Shown one piece after another: positions 16,121-24,253 of a stretch of 64,000 nt of DNA. The translations under genes and the position numbers were made by a program. Source of the stretch: Krasilnikoviella flava (GTDB lineage Bacteria; Actinomycetota; Actinomycetes; Actinomycetales; Cellulomonadaceae); contig NZ_FUZQ01000003.1 in the NCBI RefSeq assembly GCF_900167525.1, positions 186,001 to 250,000 of the forward strand. The letters run 5' to 3'. Each line of letters begins with the position of its first letter. Position 1 is the first letter of the stretch. The notes beneath the pieces were generated by a model, which had not been told where the DNA came from, made no database searches, and saw nothing but the letters and a program-made list of their open reading frames with translations.

Positions 16121-17713
16121 GTGAGAACAAGGATGTTCAGCACGGCCGTCGCGACCGCAGCCCTCGGCGGGCTCGTCGTCGCGGCGTCCCTCACCCCCAC
16201 GGCGACGGCGGCACCCGCCGTCGCCACCGGCCGGCACGGCACCCACGTGCCAGGGCCGGACCTGTCGAAGAGAGTGACCGGCGAGCGGGTCTTCCGCCAC
16301 CTGGAGGCGTTCCAGGAGATCGCCGACGAGAACGACGGCAACCGCGCCGCCGGCAGCCCCGGCTACGAGGCGTCCGCGAGGTACGTCGAGAAGACCCTGC
16401 GCAAGGCGGGGTACCAGCCGGAGCGCCAGTACTTCGAGTTCGACACGTTCGACGTGCTCGACCTGTCCGTCACGATCCCCGGCGTCGCCTTCGACCCGGT
16501 GCCGATGACGTACTCCACCTCCACGCCCGACGACGGCGTCACCGCGGCGGCCGTGCAGCCCGCGGTCGCGGACGGCTGCCCCGCCAGCGACGACCCCGAG
16601 GCGCCGCACGACGACTCGTGGGCCGGCGTCGACGCCACCGGCAAGATCGCCGTGGTGCAGCGCGGGTCGTGCACGTTCGGGGCCAAGGCGCTCGCCGCCG
16701 GCGAGGCCGGAGCCGCCGGGCTGATCATCTACAACAACACCGACGGCGCGCTCAACGGCACCCTCGGCGAGCGGAACGACGGGTACGCGCCCACGGTCGG
16801 CGTCACGCAGGCGGAGGGTGCGGCCATCGTCGCCGCCCTCGCCGCCGACCCGGCGACGCAGGTCTCCTTCGACCTGCAGGCCGTGATCGGGACCGCCGAG
16901 ACGTTCAACGTGATCGCCGAGACGAAGCGCGGGCGGCACGACAACGTCGTCATGCTGGGCGCCCACCTCGACGGCGTGCCGGAAGGGCCGGGCATCAACG
17001 ACAACGGCACCGGCTCGGCCGCGATCCTCGAGACCGCCGTCCAGCTGGCCAAGGGCGCCAAGCTCAACAACGCCGTCCGCTTCGCGTGGTGGGGCGCCGA
17101 GGAGCTCGGGCTGGTCGGTTCGGCGCACTACGTCGACGATCTCGTGACGAACGACCCCGAGGCCCTCGACGACATCGCGACCTACCTCAACTTCGACATG
17201 GTGGGCTCGCCGAACTACACGATCGGCGTGTACGACGCCAACGAGTCGACGTTCCCGGCCCCCGTCACCGTGCCCGAGGGCTCGGTCGCGACCGAGGCCG
17301 TCTTCACCGACTACTTCGACGACATCGACCAGGCGTGGGTGGACTCGGAGTTCTCCGGCCGCTCCGACTACGACGCGTTCATCAGCAACGGCGTGCCGGC
17401 CTCCGGCCTGTTCACCGGCGCGGACGCGATCAAGACCGAGGAGGAGGCGGCCGTCTTCGGCGGGGTCGCCGGCGAGGCCCTCGACCAGAACTACCACTCC
17501 GCGGGCGACGACCTGTCGAACGTGAACATCGAGGCGCTGGACATCATGTCCCGCGCGATCGGGCACGCCGCGCAGCAGCTGGCGTGGAGCACCGAGTCCG
17601 TCAACGGCGTCGAGCCCGGCCGGCCCGGTCACGGCCATGGTCACGGCCATGGCCACGGCCACGGCCACGGCGGTGGTCACCACCGCGGGTCGCACGGCTT
17701 CGACGGGCGCTGA
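16121..17713 (+). CDS. Secreted M28-family zinc aminopeptidase with PA domain and His/Gly-rich tail
   Basis: A 530-residue exported metallopeptidase. A signal peptide ends near residue 30 (TATAAPA). A PA domain insert lies about 115-255 (KIAVVQRGSCTFGAKA, AGLIIYNNTDG). The M28 core has the co-catalytic zinc ligands His282 (GAHLDG), Asp294 (GINDNGTGS), Glu327/328 (WWGAEELG), Asp359 (NFDMVGS) and His459 (NYHSAGDD). The end is an alternating Gly-His run (about residues 504-520), possibly metal-binding. The GTG at 16121 is chosen for a perfect AGGAGG six bases upstream (16109-16114). Similar to secreted leucine/aminopeptidases of Streptomyces. A pair of intergenic repeats follows. Confidence 0.92.
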   Translation: MRTRMFSTAVATAALGGLVVAASLTPTATAAPAVATGRHGTHVPGPDLSKRVTGERVFRHLEAFQEIADENDGNRAAGSPGYEASARYVEKTLRKAGYQPERQYFEFDTFDVLDLSVTIPGVAFDPVPMTYSTSTPDDGVTAAAVQPAVADGCPASDDPEAPHDDSWAGVDATGKIAVVQRGSCTFGAKALAAGEAGAAGLIIYNNTDGALNGTLGERNDGYAPTVGVTQAEGAAIVAALAADPATQVSFDLQAVIGTAETFNVIAETKRGRHDNVVMLGAHLDGVPEGPGINDNGTGSAAILETAVQLAKGAKLNNAVRFAWWGAEELGLVGSAHYVDDLVTNDPEALDDIATYLNFDMVGSPNYTIGVYDANESTFPAPVTVPEGSVATEAVFTDYFDDIDQAWVDSEFSGRSDYDAFISNGVPASGLFTGADAIKTEEEAAVFGGVAGEALDQNYHSAGDDLSNVNIEALDIMSRAIGHAAQQLAWSTESVNGVEPGRPGHGHGHGHGHGHGHGGGHHRGSHGFDGR

Positions 17714-17721
17714 TCGCCACC

Positions 17722-17795
17722 GGTCGAGCCTGTCGGCACCGCACCACCGCTGGTCGAGCCTGTCGAGACCTCGCCGGGTTTCGACAGGCTCGACC
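17722..17795. repeat. Three copies of the 19-bp GGTCGAGCCTGTCGAGACC repeat
   Basis: Copies at 17722-17740 (variant ending GGCACC), 17752-17770 (canonical) and an inverted copy 17777-17795 (GGTTTCGACAGGCTCGACC). The last two form a hairpin with a 6-base loop. They fill the gap between two convergent genes and can terminate both. Confidence 0.85.
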
Positions 17796-17806
17796 CGTGC
17801 CCGGGG

Positions 17807-19294
17807 TCAGCAGGTGTGCAGCCACCCCGGCCAGTTGCCGGTCCGGGCGAGGGTCACGCCGGGCTCGACGCCGGGCGGCGCCTCCACGGTGATGGTGACG
17901 GTGCCGACCCGGTTGCGCCACGAGGCGACGTGCCAGCCGTCGGAGCACTCCTTCGTCTGGAGCCAGCGGCGGTCCTCCGTGACCTTGACGATCGTCGCGT
18001 CCGCGTCGGCCACGGTCACCGAGTAGATGCCGCGCAGCCCGGAGGTCTGGGCCGTGACCGTGGTGCGCACCGGGTCCGGGTCAGGCTCCTCGGTCGGGGT
18101 GGGGGTCGGTTCGGGCGTCGTCGTCGGCGTCGGTGACGGCGGGGTCGGCTTCGGTGACGGCGAGGCGGGCGGCGACGGCGCGGTGGTCGGCGACGGGCTC
18201 GCGCTCGGCGACGTCGAGGGCTCCGTCGGCCCGGGTGAGGCGGACGGCTCGGGCGACGTGCCGGGGCCCGTCGCCGGCGCGCTGGGCTGCGGCGACGACG
18301 GCGGAGTGGTGCCCGGCGTCGTCGTGGGGCCGGGCGTCGGCGTGCTCGGGGTGGCGTGGCCGCCGGTCGACGGGGTCGACGGCGCGTCCGCCGACGGCGT
18401 GGGCTGAGGGGCCGTCGTCGCGCTCGGCTCCGGCTCGGGCGGGGCGTCGGGCGACGCCGCGTCGCTCGGGGCCGGAGCAGGGGCCACGGCCGACGACGTG
18501 GGGGCGGGCGCGGGCGGCGCGGCGACCGGTCCACCGGTGCCGCCGCCGCTCATCGCCACCGCGACGGCCGCGACCGCGATCCCGGCGACCGTGCCCGCGC
18601 CGATCAGCCCGCCCTTGCCGAGCTGGCCGAGCCGGAGCACGATCGCCCGCACCCACTCCCCGGCCGTGACGAGCGCGGCGCCCACCGGGCCCGACCACAC
18701 GAGCGCGCCCGCGCCGGTGGTACCGGCACCGAGCGCGCCCACGACCACCGGCACGGCGCCGCCCGCGGCGACTCCCGCAGCCGCGCCCGCGAGCAGCAGC
18801 GGGCCGGCGTCGCGCACCGCCCAGCCGGCCTCCCGCACGTCGATGAACGCGCGCATGCAGCCCTGGCAGCCGAAGAGGTGCGCCTCGAGCACCGTGCGGC
18901 GCGGCGGCGAGAGCCGGTGCCGCACGTACGAGTGCAGCGACTGCCGCGTGTCGAGGCATCCGGGCGGGCAGGCGCGGGCGTGTGCTGCCGCGAACGCGGC
19001 GGCCAGCCGCTCCTCGGCCTGACGCAGCCGGCGCAGCACCGCCCGGGCGTGCATGCCCAGCTCGGTGGCGATCGCGGCCAGCTCCCGGCCCACGACGTGC
19101 CGGTCCCACAGCAGCCGCTGGTCGTCGTGCGGCAGCGTGGCGAGCACGGTGCGCAGCACGGCCGGGTCCACCGTGCCTGCCGCGCCCGGACCGTCGTCGC
19201 GACCGTCCGCCGTGGCTGCGGCACGCATCCGCCGGATCGCGTCGTCGACGGCGCCGCGGCGCGCGGGCGCGTCGCCGTCGTGGATCGCGGTCAC
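17807..19294 (-). CDS. Sigma4-like HTH / zinc-finger / membrane / Ser-Thr-Pro stalk protein with C-terminal sensor-like domain (twin A)
   Basis: A 495-residue single-chain regulator-like protein. Residues 54-97 (LPHDDQRLLWDRHVVGRELAAIATELG...) match sigma region 4; no region 2 is present. An anti-sigma-type zinc motif follows, His139-x3-Cys143-x2-Cys146, with CPPGC at 109-113. Hydrophobic segments about 165-200 and 229-249 anchor it; then a 150-residue Pro/Ser/Thr stalk leads to a globular end (about 410-495) with a Cys pair (KEC, terminal C). Such a layout recalls fused ECF/anti-sigma proteins with extracellular carbohydrate-sensing domains, but without region 2 it cannot be a normal sigma factor. 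The GTG start at 19294 aligns exactly with twin B. The 225-base space upstream has no gene. Confidence 0.8.
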   Translation of the reverse strand: MTAIHDGDAPARRGAVDDAIRRMRAAATADGRDDGPGAAGTVDPAVLRTVLATLPHDDQRLLWDRHVVGRELAAIATELGMHARAVLRRLRQAEERLAAAFAAAHARACPPGCLDTRQSLHSYVRHRLSPPRRTVLEAHLFGCQGCMRAFIDVREAGWAVRDAGPLLLAGAAAGVAAGGAVPVVVGALGAGTTGAGALVWSGPVGAALVTAGEWVRAIVLRLGQLGKGGLIGAGTVAGIAVAAVAVAMSGGGTGGPVAAPPAPAPTSSAVAPAPAPSDAASPDAPPEPEPSATTAPQPTPSADAPSTPSTGGHATPSTPTPGPTTTPGTTPPSSPQPSAPATGPGTSPEPSASPGPTEPSTSPSASPSPTTAPSPPASPSPKPTPPSPTPTTTPEPTPTPTEEPDPDPVRTTVTAQTSGLRGIYSVTVADADATIVKVTEDRRWLQTKECSDGWHVASWRNRVGTVTITVEAPPGVEPGVTLARTGNWPGWLHTC

Positions 19295-19519
19295 GCGACG
19301 CCCCCGTCTCTGCTGATGCTCTCCGGTGCCCGTCGTCGCGGGCCGTTCACGGCGCGCGACACGGGCGCGCCGTGGGCCATGATCGCAGCGACGCACGGGG
19401 CCAAGGCAAATCCCCAGGCCCGGGACGGCGCGCCGCAGCGGCGCTCACCGAGCCCCCGGGCGGTTCGACGACCTGCTCCCGTGCTCGTTCGGCAGGGTGC
19501 GGCGGGCTGCGTCAGTGGG

Positions 19520-20680
19520 CTACTCCGTGGGCTCGGTCGGCCCCGGCTCACCGGTGGGCTCCGGGTCGGCCGAAGGCGTGGGTGCCGGCTCCGTCGAGGT
19601 CCCGTCCGTCGGCTCGTTCGTCGGGTCCTCGCTCGGGGTTCCGCTGTCGGTGGGCGCGGGTTCCTCCTCCGTCGGCGGGTCCTCCGGCGGGGTGGTCGAC
19701 GACGGCCGCGGCGACGACGGCGTCGACGGCGACCCGGACGACGAGGAGGTCGGCGACGACGTCGGGTCGTCGCCGCGGGTGGGCGACGACGTGGCAGACG
19801 GGTCGGGGTCCACGGAATCGTCGTCGCCGCTCGGGGTCGGCGAGGGCTCGCCCGTCGGCGTCTCCGTGGCGTCCCCGGACGGCATCGGCCCCGCGCTCGG
19901 CCCGCCCTCTCGCGTCGTCGAGGTGGGTGCCACCGCAGGCGACACCCCGCCGTCGGGCACCGTGCCCACGGTGGTCGCCTCCGGCGACGACCCGGGGCCG
20001 GGCGCCGCGGGTGCCGCGTCCCCGCTGCCGAGCGCGATCGCGACCCCCGCCACGGCGACGCAGGCCACCGTGCCCGCGACGATCAGCCAGCTCTGCCGTC
20101 GCACCGGTCGCGGGGCGGGCGTCGCGGGTCGGTCCGCCGTCGCGGCGAGCACCGCGGCCGGGCGCCACCCGCCCGCGAGCAGCCGCGGGCCGGCGTCCCG
20201 CAGCGCCCAGGCGGGTTCGCGCACGTCGACGAACGCGTGCAGGCACGCGGGGCAGGCGACGAGATGGTCCTCGGGCTCCGTCTCCTGCGCGGGCTGGACC
20301 CGCCGGTGCGTCAGGTCGCCGAGGGCCCGCCGCGTGGCCGCGCAGCCGGGCGGGCAGCCGTGCGCGTGGGCCGCCTCGAGCGCCGCGGCGAGGGCCTGCT
20401 CGGCCTGCCCCAGCAAACGAGGCACGGCGCGCGTGTGCGTGCCGAGCGCGGCGGCGACGGCGGCCGGCTCGTGCCGCTGGACGTGGGTGGCCCACAGCAG
20501 CAGCTGGTCGTCGGGCGGGAGCGCGGCGAGGGCGGTGCGCTGCGCCTCGGGGTCGGCGGTCCCGGCGGCGCCGGGTGCTCCCCCGCGCCCCGCGGCCGCG
20601 GCGGCGACCCGCATCCGGCGGATCGCGTCGTCGACGAACCCCGCGCGCGACGGCGCGTCGTCACCGGCCGTCTCGGTCAC
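19520..20680 (-). CDS. Sigma4-like HTH / zinc-finger / membrane / Ser-Thr-Pro stalk protein (twin B)
   Basis: A 386-residue paralogue of the neighbouring gene. The first 165 residues align without gaps: VDDAIRRMR at 16-24, CPPGC at 109-113, and His139-x3-Cys143-x2-Cys146 at identical numbers. The HTH is more degenerate (EPAAVAAALGTHTRAVPRLL). One membrane segment, about 197-217 (SWLIVAGTVACVAVAGVAIAL), is followed by about 165 residues of Ser/Thr/Pro/Glu/Asp stalk that simply ends; the globular C-terminal domain of twin A is absent. Same strand as twin A, 225 bases upstream of it. Probably a membrane-bound transcription or anti-sigma regulator; function unproven. Confidence 0.78.
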   Translation of the reverse strand: MTETAGDDAPSRAGFVDDAIRRMRVAAAAAGRGGAPGAAGTADPEAQRTALAALPPDDQLLLWATHVQRHEPAAVAAALGTHTRAVPRLLGQAEQALAAALEAAHAHGCPPGCAATRRALGDLTHRRVQPAQETEPEDHLVACPACLHAFVDVREPAWALRDAGPRLLAGGWRPAAVLAATADRPATPAPRPVRRQSWLIVAGTVACVAVAGVAIALGSGDAAPAAPGPGSSPEATTVGTVPDGGVSPAVAPTSTTREGGPSAGPMPSGDATETPTGEPSPTPSGDDDSVDPDPSATSSPTRGDDPTSSPTSSSSGSPSTPSSPRPSSTTPPEDPPTEEEPAPTDSGTPSEDPTNEPTDGTSTEPAPTPSADPEPTGEPGPTEPTE

Positions 20681-20743
20681 GGTGCCCCCGTCCCTGGGTC
20701 TCGAGCGGCGCACCGGAGGCACGCTCGCGGGGTCATGATGACA

Positions 20744-20760
20744 GCGAACCCCAGGGTTCG
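20744..20760. promoter_or_regulatory. Palindrome upstream of twin B, candidate operator
   Basis: CGAACCC-CA-GGGTTCG (20745-20760) is a perfect 7-bp inverted repeat 65 bases before the twin B start. The overlapping GCGAACCCCAGG resembles GCAAATCCCCAGG at 19406-19418 upstream of twin A, so both genes may share a control element. The space also serves the divergent HAD gene. Confidence 0.4.
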
Positions 20761-20838
20761 GGCAAGCCCCTGTTCAGGCAGGTCTCAGGGTGCGGGACGT
20801 CGGCGCCGCTCTCCGCGACCACGGGCAGGCTCGAGCGC

Positions 20839-21480
20839 ATGAAGCAGTTCGTCCTCTTCGACCACGACGGCGTGCTGGTGGACACCGAGCCCTGGTACTA
20901 CCGGGCCGGGGAGCGCGCCCTGGCGGACGTCGGCTTCACCCAGGACCGGGACCGGTACCTGCGGGACATGCACGACGGGCAGGCCACCTGGGCCCAGGCG
21001 CGTCGGGCCGGCGTCGACGAGGCCACGATCGACCGGCAGCGCGAGGTCCGCGACCGCTACTACCAGGAGTACCTGCGGACGGAGGCGATCGAGATCGACG
21101 GGGTCGTCGACACCCTGGCCGAGCTGGCGCCGCACGTCCGTATGGCGATCGTGACGACGTCGCGGCGGGTCGACTTCGACCTCATCCACGAGAGGCGCGA
21201 CATCCTGCCGTTCATGGACTTCGTCCTCGCGCGCGAGGACTACGTGCACGCCAAGCCGCACCCGGAGCCGTACCTGACCGGCCTGAGGCTCTTCGGGGCG
21301 ACCCGGGCGGAGACGCTGGTCGTCGAGGACTCGTCGCGGGGACTCGCCTCGGCGGTCGCGGCAGGGATCGACTGCGCCGTCGTCCACCACGAGTTCACGA
21401 GCTCGCAGGACTTCTCACGGGCCACCCACCGGATCGGCACCCTCGCCGAGCTGACGGACCTCGTCCTCGACGGGGCGTGA
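20839..21480 (+). CDS. HAD-superfamily hydrolase, beta-phosphoglucomutase-like
   Basis: A 213-residue phosphatase or phosphomutase of HAD subfamily I. Motif I is FDHDGVLVDTE (nucleophile Asp8, acid Asp10), motif II is IVTTSRR, motif III Lys in AKPHPEPY, and motif IV VVEDSSRG. An alpha-helical cap (residues about 17-85) follows motif I. The ATG at 20839 lies directly before motif I. Closest in layout to beta-phosphoglucomutase and phosphoglycolate-type enzymes; the substrate cannot be told. Stands alone, divergent from twin B. Confidence 0.88.
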   Translation: MKQFVLFDHDGVLVDTEPWYYRAGERALADVGFTQDRDRYLRDMHDGQATWAQARRAGVDEATIDRQREVRDRYYQEYLRTEAIEIDGVVDTLAELAPHVRMAIVTTSRRVDFDLIHERRDILPFMDFVLAREDYVHAKPHPEPYLTGLRLFGATRAETLVVEDSSRGLASAVAAGIDCAVVHHEFTSSQDFSRATHRIGTLAELTDLVLDGA

Positions 21481-21493
21481 GGACGCGCCGCGG

Positions 21494-21526
21494 GCTCGGG
21501 GCCGCCGGGCGGCGGCGACCCCGAGC
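21494..21526. terminator. Hairpin between convergent genes
   Basis: GCTCGGGG (21494-21501) pairs with CCCCGAGC (21519-21526), and the enclosed bases CCGCCGGGCGGCGG can extend the stem. It lies between the HAD gene and the convergent ornithine cyclodeaminase gene; no T-run, as usual in GC-rich actinobacteria. Confidence 0.5.
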
Positions 21527-21544
21527 GGGGGCTGCGCGGCGGGG

Positions 21545-22735
21545 TCAGCGCCGTGCGGTCGCGAGCGCCTCCACGTGGCCGCGGCCGGTCAGTCCCATGA
21601 GCCGGTCGAGGGCGTCCCGGGAATCGGCGCGGTCGTCCTGCTCGGCGGCGAGCACCAGGGAGTACAGGTCCTTCGGGTCCTCCGGCTCGGCGACGAGGTC
21701 CAGGTGCTGCAGGAGCCCGGTGGGGACGTCGTCGCGCACGAGGCGCAGCGCTGTCCAGTCCTCGACGGCGAAGCCCACGGAGTCGAAGACGGTCACGGTG
21801 GCGTCGTCGGGGGTGCGGCGGTCGCCGGCGTGCCGGGCGAACGCGTCGCCGGGCCCCGCGGTGGCGGGCGCGCCGTGGCGCCCGTCGCGCCGCCCGGCCA
21901 CGACCTCCCACAGCTCGGTGACGACGAGGTCCGGCGTCTGCTGGATCTCGCCCTCGATGCGGGTCTGCGGCTCGTACTCGACGAACACCTCGGCGCCGCG
22001 CAGGATCGCCGGGTCGAGCTCCGTCTTTCCGGGGCAGTCACCGCCGATCGCGTTGACGTGCACGCCGGGCCGGGCGAGGCGAAACACCATGCCGTGGGTG
22101 AGCACGGTCGCGTTCGCCTTGTCCGCCGTGCAGGTCGTGATCACGTCGGCGCCGGTGACGGCGTCCTCGCCGCTGGTCGCCTCGTGCACCTCGAAGCCGA
22201 GGGCCCGCGCGTGCCGGGCGAGCTTGGCCTGCGCGCCCGGGTCGGTGTCCCAGACGCGCAGGTGCGTGATGCCGAGCGCGGCCCGCATCCCCAGGGCCTG
22301 GAACTCCGACTGCGACCCGGCACCGATCAGCGCGAGGGTCCGCGAGCCGGCGCGCGCCAGGTACCGCGCCGCCAGGGCCGACGTCGCCGCCGTCCGCAGC
22401 GCGGTGAGCAGCGTCATCTCGGCGAGGAAGGTGGGGTAGCCGTTGCGCACGTCGGCGAGGACGCCGAACGCCGTGACGGTCTGGTAGCCGCGCGCCGGGT
22501 TGCGCGGGTGGCCGTTGACGAACTTGAAGCCGTACGTGACGTCGTCGGACGTGGGCATGAGCTCGATGACGCCGTCACGGGAGTGGGACGCGATCCGCGG
22601 GCGCTTGTCCAGGTCGGGCCACCGGGCGAAGTCGACCTCGAGGGCGTCCATGAGCCGCCGGATCACGGGCTCCGGGCCGCGGTGCGCCACCCAGCGCGCC
22701 ATGGACGCGACGTCGAGGAACGGGACGGTCGTCAT
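21545..22735 (-). CDS. Ornithine cyclodeaminase / mu-crystallin family enzyme
   Basis: A 396-residue NAD(P)-dependent enzyme; family members convert L-ornithine to L-proline and ammonia. Seen: the substrate region DDVTYGFKFVNGHPRNP with a Lys near residue 70, the Rossmann motif LIGAGSQSEFQ near 160, and the ending FDSVGFAVEDWTAL. It is somewhat longer than typical (about 330) owing to the C-terminal 50 residues. ATG at 22735 overlaps the stop of the upstream guanidino-hydrolase gene (ATGA), so the two are made together. This pairing supports a route arginine to ornithine (or citrulline) to proline. Confidence 0.9.
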   Translation of the reverse strand: MTTVPFLDVASMARWVAHRGPEPVIRRLMDALEVDFARWPDLDKRPRIASHSRDGVIELMPTSDDVTYGFKFVNGHPRNPARGYQTVTAFGVLADVRNGYPTFLAEMTLLTALRTAATSALAARYLARAGSRTLALIGAGSQSEFQALGMRAALGITHLRVWDTDPGAQAKLARHARALGFEVHEATSGEDAVTGADVITTCTADKANATVLTHGMVFRLARPGVHVNAIGGDCPGKTELDPAILRGAEVFVEYEPQTRIEGEIQQTPDLVVTELWEVVAGRRDGRHGAPATAGPGDAFARHAGDRRTPDDATVTVFDSVGFAVEDWTALRLVRDDVPTGLLQHLDLVAEPEDPKDLYSLVLAAEQDDRADSRDALDRLMGLTGRGHVEALATARR

Positions 22736-23679
22736 GCGCGGGCCTCCTGGTCGGTGGCGGTGCTCGTGGGCGAGCTCGTCGGCGTGGTCGCCGGGGCCGG
22801 TCGGAGCTCGAGCGTGCAGCACTTCACGGACCCGCCTCCCTTGAGCAGCTCGGACAGGTCGACGCCGACCGGCTCGAAGCCGCGCTCGCGCAGCCGGGCG
22901 TGCATCCCGGTGGCGCGGTCGGTGAGGAACACGTGGCGCCCGTCCGAGACGGCGTTGAGGCCGAGCACCGCGGCGTCCTCGGGCGTCGCGAGGATCGCGT
23001 CCGGGTAGCGCTCGGCGAGCACGGCCTGCGAGGCGGGGCTGAACGCCTCCGGCAGGTAGGCGACGAGCGGCGAGGCTCCGCCGTCGAGCACCGCCAGCGC
23101 CGTGTCGAGGTGGTAGTAGCGCGGGTCGACGAGCTCGAGAGTCACGACCTCGACGCCGAGCAGCGCGGCCACCTCGGCGTGCGCGGCGCGGGAGGTGCGG
23201 AAGCCCGTGCCGGCCAGCATGACGTCACCGGCGAGCAGCAGGTCGCCCTCGCCCTCGTTCTGCTCGACGGCCTGGCCGAGGCTGGTGACGCCGTCGTCCG
23301 CGCCGGCGAACCACTTCTCGTAGGCGACGCCCTCCGGCCGCCGTTCGGGGTAGGTGAACCGCGCCGCCAGGGCGCGCCCGCCGAGCACGACGCCACCGTT
23401 CGCGGCGTACACCATGTCGGGCAGGCCCGGGACCGGGTCGATCACCTCGACGCGGTGACCGTACGCCTCGTAGGTGGCGCGCAGGTGCTCCCACTGCGCG
23501 AGGGCGCGCCCGGCGTCGACCGGAACGCCGAGGTCCATCCACGGGTTGATCTCGTAGACCACGTCGAAATAGGTGGGCGGGCACATGAGGAAGTGGCGCG
23601 GGGTCGCCGCGCGCTCGGGGATCCTCGCAGGCTGGGGAACCGTGGCCGACGTCGTCGTCGGCGTGGTGAGGGCCGTCAT
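22732..23679 (-). CDS. Guanidino-group hydrolase (dimethylargininase/arginine-dihydrolase-like)
   Basis: A 315-residue enzyme of the guanidine-group-modifying (pentein-fold) superfamily. Seen: MCPPTYFDVVYEINPWM near the N-terminus, YAANGGVVLGG (Asn94), catalytic His190 in DPRYYHLDTAL and the nucleophilic cysteine in GGGSVKCCTLEL (Cys287 by position). The family includes dimethylarginine hydrolase, arginine deiminase and arginine dihydrolase; these cannot be separated by eye. A short Thr/Pro leader and a Thr/Ser tail are poorly conserved. Overlaps the cyclodeaminase start, and faces the Lrp gene across a 114-base divergent region, so Lrp control is likely. Confidence 0.88.
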   Translation of the reverse strand: MTALTTPTTTSATVPQPARIPERAATPRHFLMCPPTYFDVVYEINPWMDLGVPVDAGRALAQWEHLRATYEAYGHRVEVIDPVPGLPDMVYAANGGVVLGGRALAARFTYPERRPEGVAYEKWFAGADDGVTSLGQAVEQNEGEGDLLLAGDVMLAGTGFRTSRAAHAEVAALLGVEVVTLELVDPRYYHLDTALAVLDGGASPLVAYLPEAFSPASQAVLAERYPDAILATPEDAAVLGLNAVSDGRHVFLTDRATGMHARLRERGFEPVGVDLSELLKGGGSVKCCTLELRPAPATTPTSSPTSTATDQEARA

Positions 23680-23793
23680 AACCCGGACGCTAGGGCCGCC
23701 GACGTTGCGCCGGACGCGCGATCCGTTGCGCGTTCCGGGCCCCGACCTGGCGTATCGAGCGTCCCGGTTGAAGAATTCGGGCATGGAGCTGAC

Positions 23794-24252
23794 ATGGACG
23801 CGCTGAACCGCAGGATCGTCGGGCACCTGCTGCGCGACGGTCGTGCCACCTACGCCGACATCGGCGCCGACGTGGGGCTGTCCGCGCCCGCGGTGAAGCG
23901 CCGCGTGGACGTCATGCTCGCGCGCGGCGAGATCACCGGGTTCACGGTGCGGGTGGCGCCCGAGGAGCTGGGCTGGGGCGTGGAGGCGTACGTCGAGCTG
24001 TTCTGCCGCGGCAACGTCTCCCCCGCCACCCTGCGCCGCGACCTGGCCACCATCCCGGAGATCGTGCGGGTGGACACGGTCACCGGGGAGGCCGACGCGA
24101 TGGTGCAGATCATGGCGGGCAACATGGGCGACGTGGAGCGCACCGTCGAGGCCATCCGTGCCAGCGCCCGCGTGGACAAGACGCGCACGTCCCTGGTCAT
24201 GACGCGCGTCATCGACCGGCCCGCCCGGTCGTCCTCGGCGGAGGGGGCGTGA
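23794..24252 (+). CDS. Lrp/AsnC family transcriptional regulator
   Basis: A 152-residue regulator with an N-terminal winged-HTH (LNRRIVGHLLRDGRATYADIGADVGLSAPAVKRRV) and a C-terminal RAM ligand domain (about 65-140). It is divergent from the guanidino-hydrolase/cyclodeaminase operon and most likely senses arginine, ornithine or proline (inference from context and family). A GGAG five bases before the ATG at 23794 supports the start; no in-frame alternative is better. The lipoprotein gene starts two bases after its stop. Confidence 0.93.
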   Translation: MDALNRRIVGHLLRDGRATYADIGADVGLSAPAVKRRVDVMLARGEITGFTVRVAPEELGWGVEAYVELFCRGNVSPATLRRDLATIPEIVRVDTVTGEADAMVQIMAGNMGDVERTVEAIRASARVDKTRTSLVMTRVIDRPARSSSAEGA

Positions 24253-24253
24253 C

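Noticed and set aside
17807-20680. Annotating the twin proteins as ECF sigma factors
   Set aside because: Region 2, needed for -10 recognition and core binding, is absent; only region 4-like HTH is present.
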